The notes under the pieces were generated by a model. That model was given only the letters and a program-made list of their open reading frames with translations. It did not search any database and was not told the DNA's origin. From the NCBI GenBank assembly GCA_910578085.1, contig CAJTPM010000017.1, positions 24,837-88,836 of the forward strand: 64,000 nucleotides of DNA, written 5' to 3'. Position 1 is the stretch's first letter. Each line of letters opens with the position of its first letter. The DNA is from an uncultured Lachnospiraceae bacterium. Its GTDB lineage: Bacteria; Bacillota; Clostridia; Lachnospirales; Lachnospiraceae. This document shows, piece after piece, positions 26,722-34,127 of the stretch. A program made the translations under genes and the position numbers.

Positions 26722-26899
26722 GGGGGAGATTTTGGGAAGATAAGGGATTTTTGAGATTGGACACTTTGATCTGGACACGGACACAGGGAATTTAGAATAG
26801 ATTGTGTTGGGGGAAAGATGATAAACAGAGGGGGAAGGGGCGTGCAACACTGAACACAGAAGTCCGAGGTAATACTAACTCGGCCCCCCCTTCGGGGGA
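26722..26899. repeat. Possible Rep-binding iterons around the origin
   Basis: The word GGGGGA occurs at 26722, 26809, 26830 and 26894, flanking the origin stem-loop; the second and third copies are 21 bases apart. A second word, GGACAC, occurs at 26759, 26773 and 26779. CRESS-type origins are usually flanked by short repeats bound by Rep. Assignment is by position only. Confidence 0.4.
26864..26883 (-). other. Rolling-circle origin stem-loop with TAGTATTAC nonanucleotide
   Basis: Arms CCGAG (26864-26868) and CTCGG (26879-26883) close a ten-base loop. Read on the minus strand the loop is TTAGTATTAC, which contains TAGTATTAC, the nonanucleotide at the apex of circovirus origins, where Rep nicks between the seventh and eighth base. 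It lies 210 bases upstream of the operon that contains the CRESS-like Rep, in the same orientation. Confidence 0.82.
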
Positions 26900-27019
26900 G
26901 ATCGCCGAATTGTGCTAGGCGCTTAACGCCGCCCGCATTCCGGTGGCTCCGTTCCCGCTCCGCTTCACTCTGCCCCCTACATTGGCGAACGCCTACGCCT
27001 TTGGCACCACTGGGCGATC
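26884..27019. other. GC-rich structured non-coding block beside the origin
   Basis: This 135-base block is much richer in G and C than the rest of the element. It contains CCCCC-TTC-GGGGG (26886-26898), GGCG-CTTAA-CGCC (26918-26930) and closing arms GATCGCC (26900-26906) / GGCGATC (27013-27019). A folded block beside a rolling-circle origin could be the lagging-strand (single-strand) origin or a structured RNA. No ORF fits. Confidence 0.55.
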
Positions 27020-27117
27020 AATGTTAGATGCTGACCCTGTATGAAATTTGTTTAGTTGAAACCTGAAGAGTCAAATTCTCCACCATTGAAATACTCCCTT
27101 TTAAGTTATGTGTTGCA

Positions 27118-27217
27118 GATGCTAATTTTTTCTGATGGCTGTATGTTTATACATTCACCTTTATTTGAAAATAATAAAAAAAGACCATATAAAAATATGA
27201 AGTCTTTGGGATACACA
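27118..27217 (+). repeat. Direct repeat copy 1 (100 bases)
   Basis: AT-rich non-coding sequence beginning GATGCTAATTTTTTC and ending GGGATACACA, nearly identical to 27439-27537 about 320 bases further on. The repeat contains a short palindromic word (TGTATGTTTATACA). No coding potential is seen in the 27020-27557 interval. Confidence 0.85.
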
Positions 27218-27438
27218 GTGTTCCTAAAATTTCAACCAAAATTCAACTTTCTTCTGTTTCAAATGTATCAAAACCAGCTCTAAAAAATTAAATATAAGGT
27301 TATGATTCTAATATATAATTGCCCATGTTACATGTATTTTGTTTTAAAAATAGTTTTTATATTTATAAAAATATAATTATTGTATTAACAGGTATAAAAA
27401 GAAGCACCAGCCACATGTGACTAATGCTTCATGTTTAT

Positions 27439-27537
27439 GATGCTAATTTTTTCTTTTGACTGTATGTTTATACATTCACCTTTATTTGAAAATAATAAAA
27501 AATACCATATAAAAATATGAAGTCTTTGGGATACACA
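27439..27537 (+). repeat. Direct repeat copy 2 (99 bases)
   Basis: Second copy of the repeat at 27118-27217, with only a few differences near its left end and one deletion. Sequence between the copies is unrelated and AT-rich. Confidence 0.85.
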
Positions 27538-27557
27538 TATATGTGTAAAATTTTTAT

Positions 27558-27591
27558 AAAGAGCCAAGACTTTTGAAAGTCTTGGCTCTTT
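27558..27591. terminator. Strong bidirectional terminator
   Basis: Near-perfect arms AAAGAGCCAAGACTTT and AAGTCTTGGCTCTTT with a three-base turn, 22 bases beyond the stop of the coiled-coil protein gene on the minus strand. Confidence 0.85.
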
Positions 27592-27613
27592 ATCTAACTA
27601 CTTTTTAGTAATC

Positions 27614-28159
27614 TTAGTGCCACTCACGGCCTCCACCACTCCAGTCTAATTCACTAGCATCCTGAGGAACTACTCCCCAAGGATTATCAGTACTACCAGT
27701 TGAATCATCGCCACTTGGTTGAGATTCAGCAGGAGGAGGGGTTTGGGGTTGATTATTTCCACTACCACCATTTCCGCTTGACTGCTGGGTAGTTTTAGCT
27801 TTAGAAGTTTTTTTCAAGGCTTCTATTTCTGCATTCAATTCATCTATCGTAGCATTCAAACTTTCTATAGTTGCATTTAATTCTACAATCTGTGCATCTT
27901 TGGCTGTTGCATCATCAATGGCAGTTTTCAGATTTTCGTTTTCTGTTTTCATTTCCTCTACAGAAGCAGACAATTTTTCAATTTCTGTATCTTTTTCTGA
28001 AATCTCATTATTTTGTGAATCCATTTCAGCTTTCAGATTGGCAATATCATCTTGCAAAGTGGCTACAGATGAATTGGCTTTACTGTACTGCCAGATATTG
28101 ATACCAATGCTCACGACCAACAATGACGACAAAATGATAGTAATTATTTTGTTTTTCAT
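27614..28159 (-). CDS. Membrane-anchored coiled-coil protein with low-complexity tail
   Basis: 181 residues. An N-terminal uncleaved signal/anchor (IITIILSSLLVVSIGINIW) is followed by a coiled coil (about 30-125) with repeating N-A-T-I-E-x-L-N units, then a Ser/Gly/Gln/Pro-rich tail and a short C-terminus ending in GGGREWH. It would sit on the outer face of the membrane. Resemblance to phage or plasmid spanin-like, surface-exclusion or adhesion proteins is only general. The ATG at 28159 is used because AAAGGAA lies nine bases ahead. It has its own terminator and is separate from the rep operon. Confidence 0.75.
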   Translation of the reverse strand: MKNKIITIILSSLLVVSIGINIWQYSKANSSVATLQDDIANLKAEMDSQNNEISEKDTEIEKLSASVEEMKTENENLKTAIDDATAKDAQIVELNATIESLNATIDELNAEIEALKKTSKAKTTQQSSGNGGSGNNQPQTPPPAESQPSGDDSTGSTDNPWGVVPQDASELDWSGGGREWH

Positions 28160-28301
28160 ATGCACGTTTCCTTTCTTTGGTTATATGAATCTATTTTACT
28201 ACAATATTTATTGTAGCATATAGCGCATATATGCACAATATTTATTTTCTGGCTGTTCATTCATAATAGTAACAGGATGCAAAGAAAGGCAGTCGCTATT
28301 T

Positions 28302-28505
28302 ATGATTGATTACAGCCCATTATGGGAGACTATGAAAAAGAAAGAAATCACACAATATAAGCTGTTAAAAGATAAGGTGATAGACAACAAGGCGTTAGAT
28401 ACTCTGCGGAAAAATAAGAATATCACCATGTTGACGCTTGAAAAACTTTGTCATGCTTTGGGCTGTACCCCTAACGATATTGTGAGATTTCCAACTGATG
28501 AATAG
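28302..28505 (+). CDS. XRE/Cro-type small regulator of the element
   Basis: 67 residues comprising one helix-turn-helix domain (ITQYKLLKDKVIDNKALDTL, then ITMLTLEKLCHALGCTPNDI), the YozG-like class of Cro/C1 proteins. It is the only plus-strand gene of the element and divergent from the coiled-coil protein gene. It probably controls element gene expression. The ribosome site is weak (AAAGGC). Confidence 0.8.
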   Translation: MIDYSPLWETMKKKEITQYKLLKDKVIDNKALDTLRKNKNITMLTLEKLCHALGCTPNDIVRFPTDE

Positions 28506-28535
28506 CTTGTGTGTGGCGGCTTTAGGTTCCTGTCG

Positions 28536-28576
28536 CCAAAATTGAAACATACTCGCTATCGCTCGCTCAATTTTGG
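28536..28576. other. Inverted repeat after the XRE gene
   Basis: CCAAAATTGA (28536-28545) and TCAATTTTGG (28567-28576), ten-base perfect arms with a 21-base loop, just past the regulator stop. May act as a terminator although no clear T-run follows. Confidence 0.5.
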
Positions 28577-29077
28577 AACGTCTCCACATTCTGGCAAGTC
28601 ACGGAGAAATTGTTTGTATCACGGAAAAGATGCGATACAAATAATTCCTCCTGTTTTCGCAAGCTGGGAAAGTGTTTCGGCACTTTCTTTTTTTACCTAT
28701 AACGTGGATTATTTCATAGCGAAATTTTAAGGATAGCTTGCTTGTTGCATCATGGAGATATCAGCTATCCGTCAGATATACGCAAGATTCCAGTTTTAAA
28801 AGGGCACAGTTAAGGGGAATTGATAAGAAGTGCATTTATCAATTCCCCCTGCTCCATTATGTTCTGGCAAGCTACCGTTTGTAAAGGGGCTTTCGCGGCA
28901 TAAAAAGGGCGGCGCTAAAAAGAAGCGCCAATTTATTCCACGACCCCTTGACAAACTGCTCTGCGGCTACCCTGCCAGTTTCTGCACCTCTTTTTTTCCA
29001 TCCTTTTTCCATCTTTCTTTTTTGGTCTTTTCATATTACAATAGCAAGTATATCAGCGTGGGCATCTGGTGTGGTAT
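28577..29077. other. Non-coding right end of the element
   Basis: About 500 bases without a convincing gene. A 13-base-arm hairpin GGGGAATTGATAA (28814-28826) / TTATCAATTCCCC (28836-28848) and a smaller GGCGC/GCGCC hairpin near 28911-28928 stand out. Such structured end sequence could serve as a transfer origin used in trans, but no specific nick motif is recognised. Confidence 0.5.
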
Positions 29078-29115
29078 CTTTAAGTAAGGGAAACAGGCGC
29101 CAGCATACCGGATAC
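29078..29115 (+). other. attR of the serine-recombinase element
   Basis: Element half-site CTTTAAGTAAGGGAAACA (29078-29095), core GG (29096-29097), host half-site (29098-29115). Its element arm is the mirror image of the attL element arm at 15 of 18 positions. Confidence 0.8.
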
Positions 29116-29740
29116 GGCACTGCTTGTGCCGCTCTCAGAACTCCTGGGAGTTTCCGTGACGGAGCTTTTAATGAGTGAGAAAATAGAAAAAGAAAACACT
29201 CTCGAGCCCGGGCAGGTGGAGACTATTGTAAAGACGGCGATCACCTATGGGGAGGATACAGTCAAAAGGGCATATCAGGTAAAAAGCAGATGGCCCTTTT
29301 ATTATGGAATGTCATTTCTGGCAGGTGTCGCAGGTATGCTGTTAAACTACAGGGGCGGGCGCAGTTTTGAGACATTGGGCACGATTATGGGCCTGTGCGC
29401 TGTGTTTGGCGCTTATTTCTGCTTCTTTGTAAAGATGCGTCTTCCCCGGTTTTATGATGAAAATCGCCTGAGTATATTTCATGACGGCGTATTCGAGATG
29501 AGTATGCCGGGGATGGAGTTTAACAATAAAAACTGGCCTCATATTGTGGAGGCACTGCGTCTGTGGGCGTGCCTGTCCATGGCACTTTTTCCGATGTTGC
29601 ATTATATTCTGGGGAATCCGGTGTGGGGAGCAGTACGTTTTGTCGGAGGGATTGTGTTATTGTTTGTATTTCTAGGCACGCTTTTTGGGACGATCTATGG
29701 GGTTGGGAAGAAGTATGAAAAACAGAATATTGCAGATTGA
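29096..29740 (+). pseudogene. 3' part of the split XRE regulator with membrane domain
   Basis: In frame with the piece at 20430-20560. Joined at GG the product reads KWETG followed by ASIPDTALLVPLSELLGV, which completes the XRE domain, then continues with three or four membrane helices (FYYGMSFLAGVAGMLL and others), 257 residues in all. Separated, translation could start only at a GTG (29126) without a good ribosome site. The intact gene would be a membrane-tethered regulator; it is switched off or altered while the element is integrated. Confidence 0.85.
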
Positions 29741-29801
29741 TCATAGAGCGGCATAGAAAAATGGTGCGATGGCAGATGTAGTAAAAGTATTGCTAAAATA
29801 T

Positions 29802-29835
29802 CCGGCAGCCGTATGAAGGCGGACTGCCGGTTTTT
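29802..29835 (+). terminator. Rho-independent terminator of the XRE gene
   Basis: CCGGCAG (29802-29808) pairs with CTGCCGG (29824-29830), followed by TTTTT. About 60 bases after the stop. Confidence 0.85.
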
Positions 29836-29864
29836 AGAAGAGAAGTATAAATATAGTATTGATT

Positions 29865-30446
29865 TTATTCGGATAAAATATATTTAAGCATTTGGTATAC
29901 CGCCTGTTTCTTGGCCTGTTTTTTGGAAGATGATTTTGCACTGAAGAATATTGCAGCTTCTGTTATATGGCAGGTACATTTCCAGACAGGGTTTCCATTG
30001 GTATTATATTGCTGCTCAAATTTATAAAAAGGAATTGAAAAATATCCTCTTCTTGCGAGTATTTCCAGTTGATTGATGGCATCGTTTATATTTGGGTTTG
30101 GAATTTCATCCTGAATATAAAATAGCATGTTGTTCCGTTCCAGGTATTCATAAGCTAATGAGCAGACTGCCTTTCGGGCTTCGTTTTTAGTACATGTAAT
30201 TTCGTCAAATTTTTTATTCGGATCAAAATTTTCGTAGTCGCTGATAAAGTGACCATATTTTTCGGTAAGCAGCTTTACTACAACCAAATCCAGAACTTTG
30301 TCACCGATAATTTCCAGTATTTCCTTGTCTTCTCCGCCTTGTTCTTTTGCATAAGAGCGTCTGACAAATGCCTGCTGCAACAAATCGAGATTTCGAAAGT
30401 TGTAGCCGATTTGATCCTGAATAAATGTTAAATCTTTTTGTTCCAT
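29865..30446 (-). CDS. RNase III-like protein with dsRNA-binding domain and altered active site
   Basis: 193 residues. The N-terminal RNase III signature is recognisable as EILEIIGDKVLD near residue 43 (normally LEFLGD...), keeping the first glutamate and aspartate. The second catalytic block, normally D-x-x-E, reads NDAINQLEI near 120, so the aspartate is kept but the glutamate is replaced by N. A dsRNA-binding domain with SSSKKQAKKQAVYQML ends the protein. Loss of that glutamate normally abolishes cleavage, so it may bind or cut RNA differently. It is not the housekeeping rnc, whose usual neighbours are absent. GGGAGG precedes 30446. It is divergent from the restriction-modification operon. 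Confidence 0.72.
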   Translation of the reverse strand: MEQKDLTFIQDQIGYNFRNLDLLQQAFVRRSYAKEQGGEDKEILEIIGDKVLDLVVVKLLTEKYGHFISDYENFDPNKKFDEITCTKNEARKAVCSLAYEYLERNNMLFYIQDEIPNPNINDAINQLEILARRGYFSIPFYKFEQQYNTNGNPVWKCTCHITEAAIFFSAKSSSKKQAKKQAVYQMLKYILSE

Positions 30447-30745
30447 AAAAAATACCTCCCAGTAATTTGTACTAAAAGGCATAATAAATGCCCGACAAAA
30501 ATACAACTGTATGACACAGTCCGTTTGTCAGACATGATAGATTAAATTTAGATTCTTTGTTTTCGGGTGTTTATGGATATTTACTTGCATAAATAGGAAT
30601 AAACACATATAAACAATGTTTCAAATTATAAAGTATTTTCTTGAAAATTGTTGTTTGCTATTGTGCTTATACCGACAAGGCCAACCAATATCATATAAAA
30701 TATCATTGAAAACCAACATAAATCGCACATAGTTGCGAGGGTATC

Positions 30746-30774
30746 TTGAAAAAAGAGAAAACATTTGTTAATAT
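30746..30774 (+). promoter_or_regulatory. Promoter of the type I restriction-modification operon
   Basis: TTGAAA (30746-30751) and TAATAT (30769-30774) are 17 bases apart, about 40 bases before the XRE gene. The rest of the 370-base gap to the divergent RNase III-like gene is AT-rich without further genes. Confidence 0.55.
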
Positions 30775-30816
30775 TATATACAATAACCATGAATGAAAAA
30801 TACAGGAGATAAAAAC

Positions 30817-31038
30817 ATGGCTGTTTCATATAACCGGATGTGGAAATTGCTTGTGGATAAGAAGATGAGCAAAGCAGACCTGCGAAAAGCAGCGAACATC
30901 GCTCCAAATACAATGACAAAACTTCGTCGGGACGAGCCGGTGAATCTTGCAATTCTTGGAAGGATTTGCAGTGTGCTGCGTTGTGATTACGGCGACCTTA
31001 TGCAATATGTACCGGAGGAGAAAACAGATGACGAATAA
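30817..31038 (+). CDS. Small XRE-family regulator preceding hsdM
   Basis: 73 residues, one helix-turn-helix (SKADLRKAANIAPNTMTKL) of the Cro/C1 type. GGAG precedes the ATG at 30817. The gene overlaps hsdM by 11 bases, so expression is coupled. It most likely times expression of the methyltransferase and nuclease, like controller proteins of other restriction systems. Confidence 0.85.
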   Translation: MAVSYNRMWKLLVDKKMSKADLRKAANIAPNTMTKLRRDEPVNLAILGRICSVLRCDYGDLMQYVPEEKTDDE

Positions 31039-32740
31039 GCAGCTAAAGAACTTAAAAGATACATTGTGGGCAACTGCCGATCAGCTGCGCGCTAATTCCG
31101 GCCTGAAGTCCACGGAATATGCCGAACCGATTCTGGGCCTTATTTTTCTGCGGTTTGCGGATGTAAAGTACAGCAAATATGAATGTGAAATTAAAGCAGA
31201 GTTTGAGAAAAACAAAGGGATGCGTATGGAACGCTCCATACATGAAATTGCAATTGAGAAGTGCGGATTTTATCTTCCGGAAGAAGCGCGATATGATTGG
31301 CTTTTAAATCTTCCTGAAAGTGAAAATCTTGCTCAAAAGATCAAAGCGGCAATGGAGGATATTGAAAAGTATACGTCTGAACTTACAGATACTTTGCCGA
31401 AAGATGTTTATTACCGTGTGAACAGTCAGGATGATCCTCTCGTACTGGCAAAACTTTTAAAAGCTTTCAAAGATATTCCGGCGGATGTAGAATTAGATAT
31501 CTTCGGTGAAATTTACGAATATTTTCTGGGTAAATTTGCATTGGCAGAAGGCCAGGGCGGCGGAGAGTTTTTTACGCCGTCTACAGTTGTCCGCTACATG
31601 GTGGAGGTCCTTGCTCCTACGGAAGGTAAAATCCTTGATCCTGCGTGCGGAAGCGGCGGTATGTTTGTTCAGACAGCTCATTATATTGAGCGTCATAAAG
31701 CCAAAGGAAAACAGATTAACCTGCGTGCTTATGGTGTGGAGAAAACCGGCGCTACGGTAAAGTTAGCCAAAATGAATCTTGTTTTGAATAATGTTCGAGG
31801 AACGATTACAGAAGCCAATTCCTATTATCGCGATCCCTATGACAGTTTCGCGAATTTCGATTATGTCATGGCAAATCCGCCGTTTAATGTGGATGAAGTT
31901 GAATTGGACGGGGTGAAAGACCAGGCTCGTTTTAATACATACGGCGTTCCGCAAAATAAAACGAAAAACAAAAAGAAAGATGCCAAAGAAACCGTGCCAA
32001 ACGCAAACTATCTTTGGATCAATCAATTCGCTACAGCACTAAATGAAAACGGACGGGCTGCGCTGGTTATGGCAAATTCTGCATCCGATGCAGGCAACAG
32101 TGAAAAAGATATTCGTATAAAATTGGTTGAAAGCGGTGTGATCAGTCAGATGGTGACATTGCCGTCTAATATGTTTACATCGGTAACATTGCCTGCTACC
32201 TTGTGGTTTTTTGATAAAGCAAAAGCAGACAGAGAGGAAATTCTTTTTATTGATGCCAGAAATATTTTTACGCAAATTGACCGCGCACACCGTAAATTTT
32301 CGGATGAACAAATTCGCAACCTCGGTATTATCACAAGGCTGTATGAGGGAAAGACAGAAGAATTTGAGGCATTACTTGCTGATTACCGGGCGAAACTGGC
32401 CGAAGCGCCGGAAGTGTCCGATGATGAAGATATTATGCCGAAAAGCTATTGGCAATCCAATATTGACTGGCTGACAGAACGCTTTCCGGAGGGGAAATAC
32501 AGGGATGTTGTCGGTCTGTGCAAGGCTGCAAAAGTTGAAGGGGAAGACGGCATCAAAGATCAGGACTATTCTCTCAACCCCGGACGTTATGTCGGCGTTG
32601 TCATTGAGGATGACGGGTTGACACAGGATGAGTTTAAACGGAGAATGATGGCTTATTATACAAAACTTACTGAGCTGAATGAAGAAGCGCATGGGTTGGA
32701 AGATAAAATTGCAGAGAACATGAAAGAGCTATTTCAATGA
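31028..32740 (+). CDS. hsdM: Type I restriction-modification methyltransferase subunit
   Basis: 570 residues. A helical N-terminal HsdM domain (LKNLKDTLWATADQLR) is followed by an N6-adenine methyltransferase domain with SAM motif LDPACGSGGMF near 205 and catalytic NPPF near 285. It methylates adenine in the sequence chosen by HsdS and is needed with HsdR for cleavage. The start at 31028 is inside the regulator gene, after GGAGG. hsdS follows after 54 bases. Confidence 0.96.
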   Translation: MTNKQLKNLKDTLWATADQLRANSGLKSTEYAEPILGLIFLRFADVKYSKYECEIKAEFEKNKGMRMERSIHEIAIEKCGFYLPEEARYDWLLNLPESENLAQKIKAAMEDIEKYTSELTDTLPKDVYYRVNSQDDPLVLAKLLKAFKDIPADVELDIFGEIYEYFLGKFALAEGQGGGEFFTPSTVVRYMVEVLAPTEGKILDPACGSGGMFVQTAHYIERHKAKGKQINLRAYGVEKTGATVKLAKMNLVLNNVRGTITEANSYYRDPYDSFANFDYVMANPPFNVDEVELDGVKDQARFNTYGVPQNKTKNKKKDAKETVPNANYLWINQFATALNENGRAALVMANSASDAGNSEKDIRIKLVESGVISQMVTLPSNMFTSVTLPATLWFFDKAKADREEILFIDARNIFTQIDRAHRKFSDEQIRNLGIITRLYEGKTEEFEALLADYRAKLAEAPEVSDDEDIMPKSYWQSNIDWLTERFPEGKYRDVVGLCKAAKVEGEDGIKDQDYSLNPGRYVGVVIEDDGLTQDEFKRRMMAYYTKLTELNEEAHGLEDKIAENMKELFQ

Positions 32741-32794
32741 ATGATGTGTTCTGCTGTGCAAATGGCTGGTTGATGGATTAGGCGGGAATATAAT

Positions 32795-34015
32795 ATGAGC
32801 AAGTGGATGCTAACTCGAGTATCGGAAATGGCAGATATTATCAGTGGTGGGACACCTAAAACGGAAATATCTGAATATTGGAATGGTGATATTCCATGGC
32901 TATCCGTAAAAGATTTTTCTGGAGATGCCAAGCGAGTATATTCATCTGAAAAAAGTATTACGGAAAAGGGTCTTAATAATAGTGCAACACAGCTATTATA
33001 TCCGGGCGATATAATTATATCTGCTCGAGGAACTGTAGGTGAAGTTGCGCAAATAGGTAGAGCAATGGCCTTTAATCAATCTTGTTATGGACTGCGGGCA
33101 AAAGATAGCTACTCCTCAGATTTTTTGTACTATGTTCTTAAATATCAGGTAAAATATCTGAAAGCGGTAGCGAACGGAGCGGTGTTTGATACGATAGTTT
33201 TGAATACTTTTGACAAAATGAAGTTGTATGTGCCAGAGTTGTATATACAAAAGAAAATAGCAAAGATTCTTTCCGCTTACGATGACTTAATTGAGGCAAA
33301 CAACCGTAGAATTGAGTTGTTGGAACAGACAGCGCAGGAATTATATCAAGAATGGTTTGTCCGTTTTCGTTTTCCCGAACATGAAAAGGTAAAATTTGAA
33401 AATGGTCTGCCGGAGGGGTGGGATGTTGTTAAATTAGGCGATTATGTAGAAATTAAAGGGGGAAAAAGATTGCCAGAAGGAAAAAGCCTTTGCAGTGAAG
33501 AAACAGAACATCCATATATTAGAATTCGTGATATTACATCATCAAAATTTATTTGTCTTAACGAAAATTTGGAATATATTGACAATGAAACTTTTGATAT
33601 TATAAAACGTTTTACTGTTAAGCCAAAAGATATCCTGATTTCTATTGTGGGAACAATTGGGGCTATAGCTTGTGTAGGTAAGAGCCTTAAAGGTGCAAAT
33701 CTTACGGAAAACTGTATTAAGCTTATAAATATTAATTATTTTACAAGTGACTTTCTTTATCATTTTTTAAATTCAGATGCTGGTAAAGGTACAATTCAGG
33801 CAGGAATTGTAGGAGCTACTCAGCCCAAATTGCCGATTTATAACATAAAAAGAATAAAATTACTAAAACCACAGATTGACGTGATTAATAAATTTACAAT
33901 GATGGTTGAACCAATTGATCAAGAAATAATGAATTTGATGGATCATAACAGAAATCTTGCTGTTCAACGTGATTTATTATTGCCCCGCTTGATAAGTGGG
34001 AAACTAGAAGTATAA
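32795..34015 (+). CDS. hsdS: Type I restriction-modification specificity subunit
   Basis: 406 residues with two target-recognition domains, each followed by a helical conserved region (YIQKKIAKILSAYDDLIEAN near 150; IDVINKFTMMVEPIDQEIM near 355). Each domain starts with the typical GGTPKT or KGGKRLPEG turn. This sets the bipartite DNA target; the target itself cannot be read from the sequence. The gene is more AT-rich than hsdM and hsdR, as is common for exchanged specificity genes. Confidence 0.94.
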   Translation: MSKWMLTRVSEMADIISGGTPKTEISEYWNGDIPWLSVKDFSGDAKRVYSSEKSITEKGLNNSATQLLYPGDIIISARGTVGEVAQIGRAMAFNQSCYGLRAKDSYSSDFLYYVLKYQVKYLKAVANGAVFDTIVLNTFDKMKLYVPELYIQKKIAKILSAYDDLIEANNRRIELLEQTAQELYQEWFVRFRFPEHEKVKFENGLPEGWDVVKLGDYVEIKGGKRLPEGKSLCSEETEHPYIRIRDITSSKFICLNENLEYIDNETFDIIKRFTVKPKDILISIVGTIGAIACVGKSLKGANLTENCIKLININYFTSDFLYHFLNSDAGKGTIQAGIVGATQPKLPIYNIKRIKLLKPQIDVINKFTMMVEPIDQEIMNLMDHNRNLAVQRDLLLPRLISGKLEV

Positions 34016-34127
34016 AACTTCGAAAACGGAATTAAAAATTAATTTGAAAAAAAGAGCACGGCTAAAACTGTAGATATGATAGACAGAGATTTTTTTGAAT
34101 GCTGAATTTACGAGGAAAGGGATAAAA

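Larger units (their letters stand above)
20559..29097 (-). mobile_element. Integrated 8.5-kb element with serine recombinase and CRESS-type Rep
   Basis: Both junctions carry GG (20559-20560 and 29096-29097). One unit from the first G to 29095 is 8,537 bp. All replication and recombination genes point leftward, from 26654 to 20633, with the recombinase nearest attL. A Rep with HUH and SF3 helicase motifs and a stem-loop with TAGTATTAC imply rolling-circle replication of the excised circle. I see no capsid, terminase, relaxase or conjugation gene. The element is richer in A and T than the surrounding chromosome except for one GC-rich block near the origin. Confidence 0.88.

Noticed and set aside
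27056..27283. 75-residue open frame near the origin
   Set aside because: No ribosome site, sequence is part of the AT-rich repeat region and overlaps one copy of the direct repeat.
28830..29087. 85-residue plus-strand open frame at the element's right end
   Set aside because: No ribosome site and it runs across hairpins and the att arm; composition is unlike the neighbouring genes.
20559..29097. Integrated phage or conjugative transposon
   Set aside because: No capsid, terminase, tail, relaxase or type IV secretion gene is recognised; gene content fits a small rolling-circle replicon.
20565..29107. CATA as the recombination core shared by the two element junctions
   Set aside because: CATA occurs at both ends, but joining there puts the host gene out of frame, whereas GG keeps the frame and centres the attP palindrome.
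29865..30446. Housekeeping ribonuclease III gene rnc
   Set aside because: One catalytic residue is replaced, the length is short, and the usual smc/ftsY/acpP context is absent.
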